From Promethearchaeota archaeon (GTDB lineage: Archaea > Asgardarchaeota > Lokiarchaeia > Sigyniarchaeales > SOKP01): a DNA stretch of 64,000 bases. The notes under the pieces are model-generated. The model saw only the letters and a program-made list of their open reading frames with translations, ran no database searches and was not told where the DNA came from. Below are positions 25,446 through 34,589 of the stretch, piece by piece. The position numbers and the translations under genes were made by a program. The stretch lies in assembly GCA_016839765.1 (NCBI GenBank), contig JAEOTP010000007.1, forward strand, positions 96,151 through 160,150. Reading direction: 5' to 3'. The stretch's first letter is position 1; every line of letters starts with the position of its first letter.

Positions 25446-27731
25446 TTAAAAAACTTTTAATTCTGCTTCTTTCCATTTATCATATTCATTAAAAATAGTA
25501 TCAATTTTATCCAAAATCTTTTTAAGTGTTTTTTTTGTGTCTTTATTTTGACCAAACGTATCAGTAATTACATTATATATATTAACATTAAATTCTAAAG
25601 TTAGGTCAGAGATTTTTTCTAAGTCTTCTTTATTAATTCCGTTTTCCTCTAATTGTTTAAAAATATCTTCAAATTCCTGTCTTAATCGATTTGTTGCTAT
25701 TAATGATTTAGAACATTTTTTAAAAAATTGCTTTTCTTTTTCATAAACTAATTGATCTTCTTCAGATAAATCTGAAGTACCATTAATCACTTCTAATCTT
25801 TCATTAAGGAGATTTATTACTCTTTCATAGGTTTTAATTGCATCCAAAATCTTAACCATGCTCTTAATTAAATTATTTTTCCTTAATAGTCGTGCTTCTA
25901 TTATTTTTAAATTAGCATCTTCATAATAAATCTGCAATTCTCCGAATGTGCTTTTTTCTCCTTCAGCAATTTTTAATACTATCTGTTTTAGATCTTCATT
26001 ATGTAAACTTCTTTCTTTCTGTGATAAATCATCACTTTCTAGTAAGTTATAAATCTGATTTGCCATACTTTTTATCGAGGTTGCTTTAATGTTTAGCTCC
26101 CGCGCTTTTTGTTCAATATTGGTTATGCTCCTAAATTCACCTTCTTTTTCACAGTAATTAAAAATTATAATAGCTTCACTAATTAACTTGTTAAATTTTT
26201 CAGGACTAGTCAATATATAATATTTAGCATCTTGAACTTTTTGAATTGCTCTATCCATTTGAATTTCTAATTCAAAAATATAGTCTAATAAACCAACTTG
26301 TTTTCGTTCAGATAGAATCATCGATTTGGTGGTTAAATCCTTTCCAACGCTCCGACTGGCAAAAATCCATAAAATACACGCTGGTATCCACAAAAACACA
26401 GAAATAAACATCATATTATATATTCCACTATTATTAAACATACCATTCAAAAATGATATTAAGAAATAAGACACAAATAAAGTAAGTCCCTTTCCAATTT
26501 GCTCAGAAAGGTTTAAGAACGAAATAGACGTTCCTCTATGTTCGGGTAAATTGATATCAATCATAACAGCATTTCTATTCGCTACTGGACCAGCAATTAG
26601 AATTGTACCAATAAGCCCAAAAATAAAATAATAAATATAATTGGGATATTTCGAAAAAATTTCTCCTAATGTTAAGAAAATATAATTGGCAAGTTCAGAT
26701 GTTGGAATTGGACTAGGATAAGTAATATTTAAAATAGTTATACTAACAGGCTTAATAAGAAGCAGTGTAACTAGATAGAAAGGGAAAGCACTGATCATAC
26801 AAACCATTGCCAGTCTTGTTCTATTTTTCTTATTTTTTCGATATAAAATATCTCCTAAATAGGAAAGAACTAAATTTCCAATAATATATCCAATACCTAA
26901 TATACCTGCTAAGATAGTAGCGGTTTGTAACCGAATTTGTAGTGGTAAATCATTTAAATAATATAATGTTAACATTGAGGTTAGAAAATATATTGTAACT
27001 GTTCCGGGAATAATAGAAAAAAAGCTTTGGTAGATGAGATATCGATTCGTCTTTTTTTTTAAGATTTTAGATAGATCTTTTTTTGAAATAGTATAACTAT
27101 ATTCAAGATTTAGTTCCGTTAAGTCTAATAATTCAGCCTCACTTACACCACGTTTGGGTATTTTAACAAAAAAAAGAAAAAATACTATGGCTATACTTAT
27201 ACCAGATAACAAAAAGAATGGGAATCTCCATGTTAAGATTGGACCAATAAATGATGATAAAGCTTGTCCAACTCCATTTGAGACTGAACTTAAAATTGCT
27301 AAAGTACCAAACCAACCAGATCGTTCATCAGGCGGAATAGCATCAGAAATGATAGAGTATCCTACTGGTAATACACAACCCAGACCTGCTCCACTTAACA
27401 TCCTTGAAACTACCAACATAATGTAGCTCGTTGAAAAGCCAGTTAGGGCCATTCCAAATGTCCAGGAAAATGCTCCTGCCATTATAACTTTTGTTCTATC
27501 AATCCGATCAGTATAATAACCCCACAATAAAGCAAAAAAAGCGCTTACCACTATAAAAAAAGCATCTGGAATTGCTAATAATGCCTCTGGAATATTAAAT
27601 TCTAATTGAATAGCTGCATAACTAGGGATCAGCATATTAGCACATGCTATTGATACAAATAACAATAACATTACTAATAAAATTGGAGTTAAATCCTTCA
27701 GTTTAATTTTTGTTAATTTAAAGCGTCCAAT
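25446..27731 (-). CDS. MFS transporter with long cytosolic helical tail; probable ATT start
   Basis: Residues 1-450 form a twelve-helix major facilitator transporter with the loop 2-3 motif GYYTDRIDRTKV and SGAGLGCVLPVGYSIISDAI. About 300 further residues form a charged, mostly helical cytosolic tail rich in heptad-like patterns. The first ATG (27671) would begin inside helix 1. Extending upstream in frame restores a basic cytosolic leader (GRFKLTKIKLKDLTPILLV), reaching an ATT at 27731 that stands 7 bases after AAAGGT (27739-27744), with no ATG, GTG or TTG between. I therefore place the start there, making about 761 residues. Substrate unknown. Single gene. Confidence 0.85.
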   Translation of the reverse strand: MGRFKLTKIKLKDLTPILLVMLLLFVSIACANMLIPSYAAIQLEFNIPEALLAIPDAFFIVVSAFFALLWGYYTDRIDRTKVIMAGAFSWTFGMALTGFSTSYIMLVVSRMLSGAGLGCVLPVGYSIISDAIPPDERSGWFGTLAILSSVSNGVGQALSSFIGPILTWRFPFFLLSGISIAIVFFLFFVKIPKRGVSEAELLDLTELNLEYSYTISKKDLSKILKKKTNRYLIYQSFFSIIPGTVTIYFLTSMLTLYYLNDLPLQIRLQTATILAGILGIGYIIGNLVLSYLGDILYRKNKKNRTRLAMVCMISAFPFYLVTLLLIKPVSITILNITYPSPIPTSELANYIFLTLGEIFSKYPNYIYYFIFGLIGTILIAGPVANRNAVMIDINLPEHRGTSISFLNLSEQIGKGLTLFVSYFLISFLNGMFNNSGIYNMMFISVFLWIPACILWIFASRSVGKDLTTKSMILSERKQVGLLDYIFELEIQMDRAIQKVQDAKYYILTSPEKFNKLISEAIIIFNYCEKEGEFRSITNIEQKARELNIKATSIKSMANQIYNLLESDDLSQKERSLHNEDLKQIVLKIAEGEKSTFGELQIYYEDANLKIIEARLLRKNNLIKSMVKILDAIKTYERVINLLNERLEVINGTSDLSEEDQLVYEKEKQFFKKCSKSLIATNRLRQEFEDIFKQLEENGINKEDLEKISDLTLEFNVNIYNVITDTFGQNKDTKKTLKKILDKIDTIFNEYDKWKEAELKVF

Positions 27732-27879
27732 AAGCTTAACCTTTCTAATTTTGTTATATTTAATAACATTAGAGAATTAAAAAAGCTTTCAAACCGATAA
27801 TTTTTTAAGTAATGCTCTTAATTTTAATAAAATTTGATAAAAGGAAAACAAATTTATTCAATTATAGGAAAAAAATTAT

Positions 27880-28569
27880 TTATAAAGACATGTAATAATC
27901 CAAAGCTGAATCAATGTGAATTTCTATTGTATCTAATAATTTCAATTTACAATCTTTTTGTTTTAGTATCAATGGAAGCTCAGTACATCCTAAAATTACT
28001 CCATCTACATCATAATTACTTATAATCTCTAATAATCTTTGTCTACTTTCTGAATTAAGTATGCCAATAACTAATTCGTCAAATATGATATTATCTATCT
28101 CGTTTTGCTCTTTATCTAATGGGGTTATTACCTTCATCCCGACTGCGTTGAATTCTTCTTGGTAAAAGGTAGATTGCATGGTAAATTTGATACCTAATAA
28201 TAGCAATTTCCTCATATTTTCTTTCTTTGCCTTTTCTGCCGTTGCTTTTACTATGCTAAGAAGTGGAACCTTTGCCCGACTCTTCAAATCTTCATAAACT
28301 GCGTGAGGAGAATTGGCGGCCATGTATATAAAATCTACTCCTGCATTCTCTAATGAGTTTATTCCTTCCATTAAATATTCTATATACTTTTCTTTTTTTT
28401 TTCCCAGCTCATAATCTATTACTTTTTGAAAATTTAGACTAAATATAACAACTTCCGGATAAGAATAATTATGTTCTTTTTCATAGTATTTCTCCAAGAA
28501 TAATTGGTAATATTTTAAGGTAGATTCATATGACATTCCTCCAAGCAATCCAACCCTAGCATTTTTCAT
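27880..28569 (-). CDS. Aspartate/glutamate racemase family protein, one catalytic Cys replaced
   Basis: The 229-residue protein has the Asp/Glu racemase layout: VGLLGGMSYESTLKYYQLF at the N-terminus, a first active-site region MAANSPHAVYE (about residues 83-93), LLLLGIKFTMQSTFYQEEF and the second active-site Cys in VILGCTELPLIL (about 192-203). In canonical members the first region reads like C-N-T or T-N-T. Here Ala-Ala-Asn-Ser leaves no acid/base side chain at that position, so two-base racemisation is doubtful and a one-base or other lyase/hydrolase activity is possible. It starts at an ATG and seems monocistronic. Confidence 0.86.
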   Translation of the reverse strand: MKNARVGLLGGMSYESTLKYYQLFLEKYYEKEHNYSYPEVVIFSLNFQKVIDYELGKKKEKYIEYLMEGINSLENAGVDFIYMAANSPHAVYEDLKSRAKVPLLSIVKATAEKAKKENMRKLLLLGIKFTMQSTFYQEEFNAVGMKVITPLDKEQNEIDNIIFDELVIGILNSESRQRLLEIISNYDVDGVILGCTELPLILKQKDCKLKLLDTIEIHIDSALDYYMSL

Positions 28570-28683
28570 TTTTTTAACCTTTTAGTTTATGATCTGTTTT
28601 AATTGATACTTGAATAATAAAATTGCATTGTTTTTATCAATACTAGGTTCTTAAAAATTGAATATATCTAAATTTTCGTGAAA

Positions 28684-28795
28684 TGCCGATTTATTTAGAT
28701 TTTATGGTGTATTTCAATAAAAAGTGATTAAAAGGTATACTTATTTTAATTTAGAACAAATTGTTGTTTAAATATATTTAATACAATCTAAATTT
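28684..28795. repeat. Left copy of imperfect flanking repeat
   Basis: Three short words occur here in the same order as in 29446-29518 on the other side of the HNH gene: TGCCGATTT (28684-28692), TATTTCAATAAA (from 28710) and TACAATCTAAATTT (28782-28795). Spacing between words differs, so this is a degenerate direct repeat. The AT-rich background makes chance matches possible. Confidence 0.3.
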
Positions 28796-28798
28796 AGT

Positions 28799-29275
28799 AT
28801 GGAAGATGAAAATATAGAAACTCTTAAAAATTTTCTAGTAGGAAAAGAGAAAGAAAAAAAACTTAAAAAATGCACTAAATGTAAGCAAACTTTTCCTGCT
28901 ACGTCTGAATTTTTCTATAAACATAGCAGCAGAAAAGATGGTCTTGATTCTTGGTGTAAAGAGTGTAAGAGAGAATATGATAATAAACATTATAAAATAA
29001 AGAACTACAATATTACAATTAAAGAATATAACAAATTAATAAAAAAACAGAATAATAGATGTGCAATATGTGGTATTGATTTTGATTTTCTTGATAAAAT
29101 TAGGAACTACAACAAAGTTCCAGGGATTGGTAAACCAAGAATAGATCATGATCACAAAAGAGGAAAAATAAGAGGGCTTTTATGCGATGATTGTAATACT
29201 GCGTTAGGAATATTCCAAGAAAATCCTCTAATTTTAATTAAGGCAATTAAATATATACAAAAACATAAAAAATAA
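28799..29275 (+). CDS. HNH / recombination endonuclease VII-like protein with zinc finger
   Basis: The 158-residue protein begins with a C4 zinc finger (Cys25, Cys28, Cys53, Cys56; CTKCKQTF and WCKECKREY). It continues with an endonuclease VII-type HNH domain: CAICG (Cys88, Cys91), the catalytic IDHDHKRGKIRGLLCDDCN with His117/His119 and Cys129/Cys132. Phage T4 endonuclease VII and related HNH enzymes of this type cut branched or specific DNA and often travel as mobile or homing genes. Here the gene stands alone next to a tRNA gene and is flanked by imperfect direct repeats, which suggests a mobile origin (inference). It starts at ATG 28799. Confidence 0.88.
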   Translation: MEDENIETLKNFLVGKEKEKKLKKCTKCKQTFPATSEFFYKHSSRKDGLDSWCKECKREYDNKHYKIKNYNITIKEYNKLIKKQNNRCAICGIDFDFLDKIRNYNKVPGIGKPRIDHDHKRGKIRGLLCDDCNTALGIFQENPLILIKAIKYIQKHKK

Positions 29276-29576
29276 AAAAAATTAGCTCCCCTAAATCAAG
29301 TAATATTGATTCTTTTTAATCTCTTTAAAGGACTTTTGAGTTTTTTATTTAACGGAGTTTTTATTATCATTAATTCCAATAACAGCAACTAGCGACACTT
29401 CCTTTTTATTTAACTTATATAAGCGTCTTATGTAGAATTTAAATGTGCCGATTTCGCGTTTTAATATATTGCTTTAGATAATATTTCAATAAATATCTAG
29501 ATATTACAATCTAAATTTTAAAATTCATAGTAAAAGCAAGAAATATCCCAAACAAATAACTTTTTTAGCTATTAAA
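29276..29576. other. Intergenic between HNH gene and tRNA-Ala
   Basis: About 300 bases with no frame of note. It contains the right copy of a repeat that also occurs upstream of the HNH gene. There is no recognisable RNA motif. Confidence 0.5.
29446..29518. repeat. Right copy of imperfect flanking repeat
   Basis: Contains TGCCGATTT (29446-29454), TATTTCAATAAA (29482-29493) and TACAATCTAAATTT (29505-29518), in the same order as the left copy upstream of the HNH gene. Confidence 0.3.
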
Positions 29577-29680
29577 TGGTGGAGCTGGGGGGAATTGAAC
29601 CCCCGGCCTTACGCATGCCAAGCGTACGATCTTCCATTTATCCTGAGGTTTAAAATTATCTCAGTCTAATCCACAGCCCC
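29577..29680 (-). tRNA. tRNA-Ala(GGC) with 28-nt insertion in the D-loop
   Basis: Read on the minus strand, a cloverleaf forms. The 5' acceptor GGGGCTG pairs with CAGCTCC (one G-U), then discriminator A and an encoded CCA. The anticodon stem TACGC/GCGTA encloses TTGGCAT, anticodon GGC. The T-stem GGGGG/CCCCC encloses TTCAATT, and the variable loop is AGGCC. The D-stem is GATT/GATC, but the D-loop is 36 nt instead of about 8. The extra 28 nt contain CTGAG and CTCAG, which pair, as expected for an archaeal intron that presents a bulge-helix-bulge-like site. Removal leaves a normal loop (AGAUGGAA). GGC reads the GCC/GCU alanine codons. Confidence 0.9.
29637..29664 (-). other. Putative D-loop tRNA intron
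   Basis: These 28 nt are the excess over a normal D-loop. Ends are uncertain by one or two bases because flanking A residues are ambiguous. A 5-bp stem (CTGAG/CTCAG, 12-nt loop) sits in the middle, with a 3-by-3 internal loop at the junction side, a relaxed form of the splicing-endonuclease target. Confidence 0.65.
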
Positions 29681-29810
29681 TCTTGTTATAAAATGTAAAT
29701 GTTGAGAAAAGCCGACAGTAAGATAAACTAATCATTAATCTTAAAAAAAAATTATGTTTTTTTGAAATATTAAAAAAATAAATAAATAGCTATTTTATTA
29801 TTTGATACCT

Positions 29811-32800
29811 ATGAAAAAAAATTTTATCAATCTAAAAAAAATACTTATTACAACAGTACTAATAATAACTGTATTAACACCGGTTTTTGGAATTAATGCT
29901 TTTTTCAGTCAAAATAGACTTTCTGGGGAAAACCTGAAGTTTGATATTAATACTTTAAATTTACCTTCAGAATTACAATCAATCTCAAAATCTTCTATTC
30001 AAAATTTAGACTCTGATAAAAGCATTTTTGATGAGGATTTAAATCAATACCTAAAGGCCAAGACTTTTGAACAAAATCCTGAAGAAAAAGTAAAAATAAT
30101 AATTTTATTTGATGACAGAACTGATAAATTGGGGAGAATTAACGCAATTAATTCAGTATTAGATAATTATGAAATGATCGCTAATTATGATATAATTCCT
30201 GGAATTTATTTATCGTGTGATCCAAATGAATTAATTTCAAAAGCAGATCAACTAAAAGAAGTTAGTTCCCTTCAAAAGATCTATAAATCAAAACTTTATA
30301 CGCTAGATTCTACCGCAAATCTAAAATCAAGCGCATTAGATAGTGGAAATTATCCCAATTGGTGGATACCAGCTATAGATGCAGAAAATCTAGTCTATGA
30401 TGGCTCTGGTGTAAGAGTTGCAGTAATTGATTCTGGTATATATGATCATCCGAATTTAAATCTTATATTAAGCCGAAATTTTGTCTATGGGGAAAGTCAA
30501 TTTGAAATAAACGATACTAATGGACATGGTACACATTGCGCGGGGATAATTGGTGGTGATGGAAGTAGTTCAGGTGGAGAATATAGAGGGGTTGCTCCGG
30601 GGGTATCCTTAATTAACGCAAGAGCGGGAAATGCTGCGGGATATTTAGAAGAAGGTGATATTATTAGTGCAATTAATTGGAGTGTTCATCCTGCTGGTGC
30701 TGATGCAGATATAATTTCCATGAGTTTTGGAGGTGGCTTTCCGGATCCTAATGAACCTTTCACAAAAGCAATTGAGAGTGCTGCTCAAAACTATGGAGTA
30801 ATCCTGGTATCATCAGCAGGTAATTCTGGTCCAGACTACCTTACTGGTGGTTCACCGGCTTCAGGGTCTTATATAATTTCAGTAGGAGCTAGTGATAGCG
30901 ATAACGAACTTGCTTCTTTTAGTAGTTGGGGCCCGACATATTCTTATATAGGGTTTCCTGATGTACTAGCACCGGGAGTAGATATTATTTCAACAGAAGC
31001 ACCAAACACAGTGATTTCTGATGAACAACGCTATAAGCAAGAATTTTTTGATTACTCAGGTAATGCAGATTATATCCCTCTAAGTGGAACAAGTATGGCT
31101 TGCCCCATGGTGGCTGGAGCATTGGCGATTTTAAAAGATGCTTATCCCACCATTAATCCTGGGACTGCAAGGATTGCCTTGTTAGAAGGAGCGACAAAAT
31201 TAGCAGAGCATAATTTCCTGAAATATGGTGCTGGAATCATTAATGTTTCTAAATCATTAGAAATTCTAAACCAAATCAGCATAGAAAGAGGGAATGTAAA
31301 TAATATCACTAAAATATTTCCAGATGAAATACCACTTAAACCATATGACTTATTACATTTCCCAGGTGATCATCAAACATTCAATTTGACTTTACTTGCA
31401 GGTATAGGGATTACATATGATATAAATATCCCATCTGATATTGAAGGACTCTCAGTTTCTTTAGATAAACCTCAAATACTGTTTACTAATGTAAGTGTTG
31501 GTTTTATTACACTTGATATTAAAATAAATATGGATGCGGAACCTGGTATTAGAACATTTGAACTAAATGTAACTTCAGGATCTACGTTATATGATTCAAT
31601 TGAGATTTCAATTAATGTGAAACTACCAGAATACAAAATACTGATGGAATCATATCATGGTTTAAATGATTGGTTTCCGGAACTTTCTTTTTATCAAATG
31701 AGATTTTATGATGCAATGGATTACCTTTCAGAATTAAATATTTCAATTGATTATGGTGCAGAATATTGGATGCCTTACTATAATAAGGATACTGATAATA
31801 CATTATTAACTGAAGAAAAATTAGCTCAATACGATTTAATCGTATTACAGAATCCAATATTGCCTTTTAGTCCATTGGAGATGAACAATATTAAAGACTA
31901 TTTTGATAATGGAGGTAATATTCTTTTCCTGGGGACAAGATATCAAGATCTTTGTTCAGAGAATCTAAATGAATTATTTAATCATCTTCAGCTTGGTCTT
32001 CAAATTAATGAGGAAAATATAGACTACACTACTTGGTTAGGAATTGGATTCCAGACAAACATGGGAAGTGTTACTAATTTAAATTCCTCTGTAATTTTTG
32101 ATGAAGTTGATAAATTCGCATGGTCTTATGGAAATACATTTACTACTTTGGGAAATATAGACTCGATTGCTTCAATTGGTGATAGAACCGTTGCGGCAGC
32201 TTATGATGAGTCATCTCCAGGGAAAGGGAAATTTGTTGCATTTGGCGATCTACATTGGTTAACAAATTCTTTTACAGAATCAAATTATCAACAAGATCAC
32301 ACTAATTTGCTTACTAATTTAATGGGGGACTTTTTTGGCCAAGAAGATATCTCTATTAAATTAGCATTAAATTCGGAATGGACATCAAATCCTCAAATCA
32401 ATTTTTCTGTGTATGTAAAAGATCAAATAGCAGATATTCCTATAGCTTCTATTATATTAAATTCTAATTTGACTTTAACTGTCGAGAATGATGGATATTT
32501 AGAAAAGATAGCATTAAATTCGCTTTCCGATGGAATTGCTGTAAATTATACCTATAGTTTGCCAAAATCAAGTGATAAACCTTATGTAATTACCCTAAAC
32601 TTAACTTTAGGTTCGAAAGTATACAGTAAAACAACGAAAGTGCTCTATTACGATATTAATAAAATGCCTCAGATCAATTCACTATCAATGGATAATTCAG
32701 TTTTCAGAGATGGTAGTCCATTATCAATTACAGCTCAGTTAGATCAAGCAAATTATGATGTTACGGCATATTTGAGTTTATATTCTTACGGAGTTGATTA

Positions 32801-33821
32801 TTATGATACTTTTTATTATTTAACTCATCCTCTCTATAATTCTAGGAAAACTCTGAATAAGACGCTTAATAATTTTAACAATAATCCACCAACGACATAT
32901 ACTACAAGTTATACTCCTACTATGAATGATCCTGCAGGATTTGCAATTATTTATATAGTACCAAAAAATACAACATCGAATTACTATAATCCTTTTTCAC
33001 AGCGTTATAAATCCTCGATTTTAAATAGCCCTCCTGAATTTGATGAATTTAATTCAACATTTACAATTGATGATTCTATAGAAATAACATTTGATGAATC
33101 AACTTCATATATGTATCAAGTAACTCAAGGGGATCTCATTAATTTCAGAGTTGACACCTATGATTCAGTCTTTTATGAAGATCAAGATAGTTCTAATATG
33201 CATGTTTTCGTTAACTTTTTCATGTGCACTGTTGTACAATTTGGGGGGGATAATTATATAATATTAATTTTTCCAAATGTATTTCCTCTAACAGAACTTA
33301 GTTATCAAAGTGCTTCTGATACTCATCATGGAACGTTTGAAATTCCTTATAATGTACAATATTCAACTATTAGTGGAATAAAATCAATTTCGACAGAAAC
33401 AAATTTTGATCAATATACCTATGAAGGATATTTAGCAGTATTATGGATTACTGTAATAGATAGTGATGGTGGGACTAATGTATTTATTATTGCGCTCGAT
33501 ATTCAACCAGGTCCCGTCCCCTTTGATTTAGTCTTTGCATTAGTTATAGCAGTTATAGTAATAGTAAGCGTTTTGATAGTTTTGATGCTGGTGTTAAGAA
33601 AGATGAAGAAATCACGAAAAGTAAGCAAAGAAGCTCCGCATGAGTATTATCAACCTTACACGCCACAGGAATACAAACCATATCAACCTTCAGGAGATCA
33701 AGATACAATAACACCTATTTACCAAAGGTCATTAGGCTTTTGCCCTTATTGTGGATACAAACTAGGGACACTCAAAAATTTCTGTCCAAATTGTGGAAAA
33801 CCACTTCAATTTAAGGATTAA
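29811..33821 (+). CDS. Membrane-anchored subtilisin-like protease with cytosolic zinc ribbon
   Basis: Of the possible starts, ATG 29811 is chosen over TTG 29802 because it opens the signal peptide (MKKNFINLKKILITTVLIIT). The 1336-residue protein has a propeptide-like region, then an S8 peptidase with Asp207 (VAVIDSGIYD), His239 (NGHGTHCAGI), the oxyanion Asn in SSAGNSG and Ser428 (SGTSMACPMVAGALA). A beta-rich extracellular region of about 750 residues follows, including a segment (YDLIVLQNPILPFSPLEM ... GGNILFLGTRYQD) that resembles a GATase-like/DUF4350 fold. A membrane helix (about 1235-1262) leads to a basic linker and a cytosolic zinc ribbon (FCPYCGYKL, FCPNCGKPL). It is thus a type I surface protease. 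The zinc ribbon on the inner side is unusual. Confidence 0.93.
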   Translation: MKKNFINLKKILITTVLIITVLTPVFGINAFFSQNRLSGENLKFDINTLNLPSELQSISKSSIQNLDSDKSIFDEDLNQYLKAKTFEQNPEEKVKIIILFDDRTDKLGRINAINSVLDNYEMIANYDIIPGIYLSCDPNELISKADQLKEVSSLQKIYKSKLYTLDSTANLKSSALDSGNYPNWWIPAIDAENLVYDGSGVRVAVIDSGIYDHPNLNLILSRNFVYGESQFEINDTNGHGTHCAGIIGGDGSSSGGEYRGVAPGVSLINARAGNAAGYLEEGDIISAINWSVHPAGADADIISMSFGGGFPDPNEPFTKAIESAAQNYGVILVSSAGNSGPDYLTGGSPASGSYIISVGASDSDNELASFSSWGPTYSYIGFPDVLAPGVDIISTEAPNTVISDEQRYKQEFFDYSGNADYIPLSGTSMACPMVAGALAILKDAYPTINPGTARIALLEGATKLAEHNFLKYGAGIINVSKSLEILNQISIERGNVNNITKIFPDEIPLKPYDLLHFPGDHQTFNLTLLAGIGITYDINIPSDIEGLSVSLDKPQILFTNVSVGFITLDIKINMDAEPGIRTFELNVTSGSTLYDSIEISINVKLPEYKILMESYHGLNDWFPELSFYQMRFYDAMDYLSELNISIDYGAEYWMPYYNKDTDNTLLTEEKLAQYDLIVLQNPILPFSPLEMNNIKDYFDNGGNILFLGTRYQDLCSENLNELFNHLQLGLQINEENIDYTTWLGIGFQTNMGSVTNLNSSVIFDEVDKFAWSYGNTFTTLGNIDSIASIGDRTVAAAYDESSPGKGKFVAFGDLHWLTNSFTESNYQQDHTNLLTNLMGDFFGQEDISIKLALNSEWTSNPQINFSVYVKDQIADIPIASIILNSNLTLTVENDGYLEKIALNSLSDGIAVNYTYSLPKSSDKPYVITLNLTLGSKVYSKTTKVLYYDINKMPQINSLSMDNSVFRDGSPLSITAQLDQANYDVTAYLSLYSYGVDYYDTFYYLTHPLYNSRKTLNKTLNNFNNNPPTTYTTSYTPTMNDPAGFAIIYIVPKNTTSNYYNPFSQRYKSSILNSPPEFDEFNSTFTIDDSIEITFDESTSYMYQVTQGDLINFRVDTYDSVFYEDQDSSNMHVFVNFFMCTVVQFGGDNYIILIFPNVFPLTELSYQSASDTHHGTFEIPYNVQYSTISGIKSISTETNFDQYTYEGYLAVLWITVIDSDGGTNVFIIALDIQPGPVPFDLVFALVIAVIVIVSVLIVLMLVLRKMKKSRKVSKEAPHEYYQPYTPQEYKPYQPSGDQDTITPIYQRSLGFCPYCGYKLGTLKNFCPNCGKPLQFKD

Positions 33822-33867
33822 ATATCCTCTTTTTTATTTTTAATTTTTAATCTTTCCTTATTTATTT

Positions 33868-34569
33868 TTAAATAACTAAAACAGTTCCATCTTTTTGTCC
33901 TATATAAGCTTTTGAGGCCATTTTTATAAATAGCCCACAATCCACTACTCCAGGTATGCTTAAAAGTTTTTTTTCCAGTTCCATTGGATTTTGTATAATA
34001 CCAAAATCAACATCTATGATAAAATTCCCATTATCAGTTATTAAAGGTCCAGATTTTGCTTTAGCCATCCTAAGTTTAGGTTTTCCACCTAATAATTCCA
34101 TTTTTTTCATAATGGGAGTGTATGCCATCGGAATAACTTCAACTGGAACTCCAAATCTCCAATTTTCTCCTAAACTTTCTGACTTTTTTCTGAAGTCTGC
34201 TATAATCACTAACTTTTTTGAATTAGAAGCAAGAATTTTTTCTTGAACTAAACAACCCCCTCCTCCCTTTATTAAATTTAGTTTTTTATCAATTTCATCA
34301 GCGCCATCAATATCTAAATCAATTTCAAGGAATTGATCGAGAGATGCTAGAGTTAATCCATTTTCCAAAATTAATTGATAAGATTGGAAGGAAGAAGGAA
34401 TGCATTTTAAGTTCAAATTATTTTCTTTATTTAATTCGGCTATTTTTCTTACAGCATATACAATTGTAGAACCACTACCGATACCAATAACCATATTACT
34501 TTTTACATTATCTTCCACCGCTTTTATAGCAGCTTTTTTTTTCCCAATTTCTATTAAATCATCACTCAT
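33868..34569 (-). CDS. rpiA: Ribose-5-phosphate isomerase A
   Basis: The 233-residue enzyme interconverts ribose 5-phosphate and ribulose 5-phosphate in the pentose phosphate and nucleotide routes. Conserved blocks are all present: GIGSGSTIVYAVRKIAEL (phosphate binding, about residues 26-43), the catalytic-site DGADEID (about 82-88), LIKGGGGCLVQEKILA (about 93-108) and a late GVVDCGLFI. The length is normal. It follows purE by 20 bases on the same strand, so both nucleotide-precursor genes form an operon. Confidence 0.96.
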   Translation of the reverse strand: MSDDLIEIGKKKAAIKAVEDNVKSNMVIGIGSGSTIVYAVRKIAELNKENNLNLKCIPSSFQSYQLILENGLTLASLDQFLEIDLDIDGADEIDKKLNLIKGGGGCLVQEKILASNSKKLVIIADFRKKSESLGENWRFGVPVEVIPMAYTPIMKKMELLGGKPKLRMAKAKSGPLITDNGNFIIDVDFGIIQNPMELEKKLLSIPGVVDCGLFIKMASKAYIGQKDGTVLVI

Positions 34570-34589
34570 CTAAATCATCCCTAACCTTA

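Noticed and set aside
27154..27426. Plus-strand 90-codon frame inside the MFS gene
   Set aside because: Fully antisense to a well-supported transporter; composition is that of a shadow frame.
25446..27671. MFS transporter starting at the first ATG
   Set aside because: It would begin inside membrane helix 1 and lack the cytosolic basic leader; an upstream in-frame start is more plausible.
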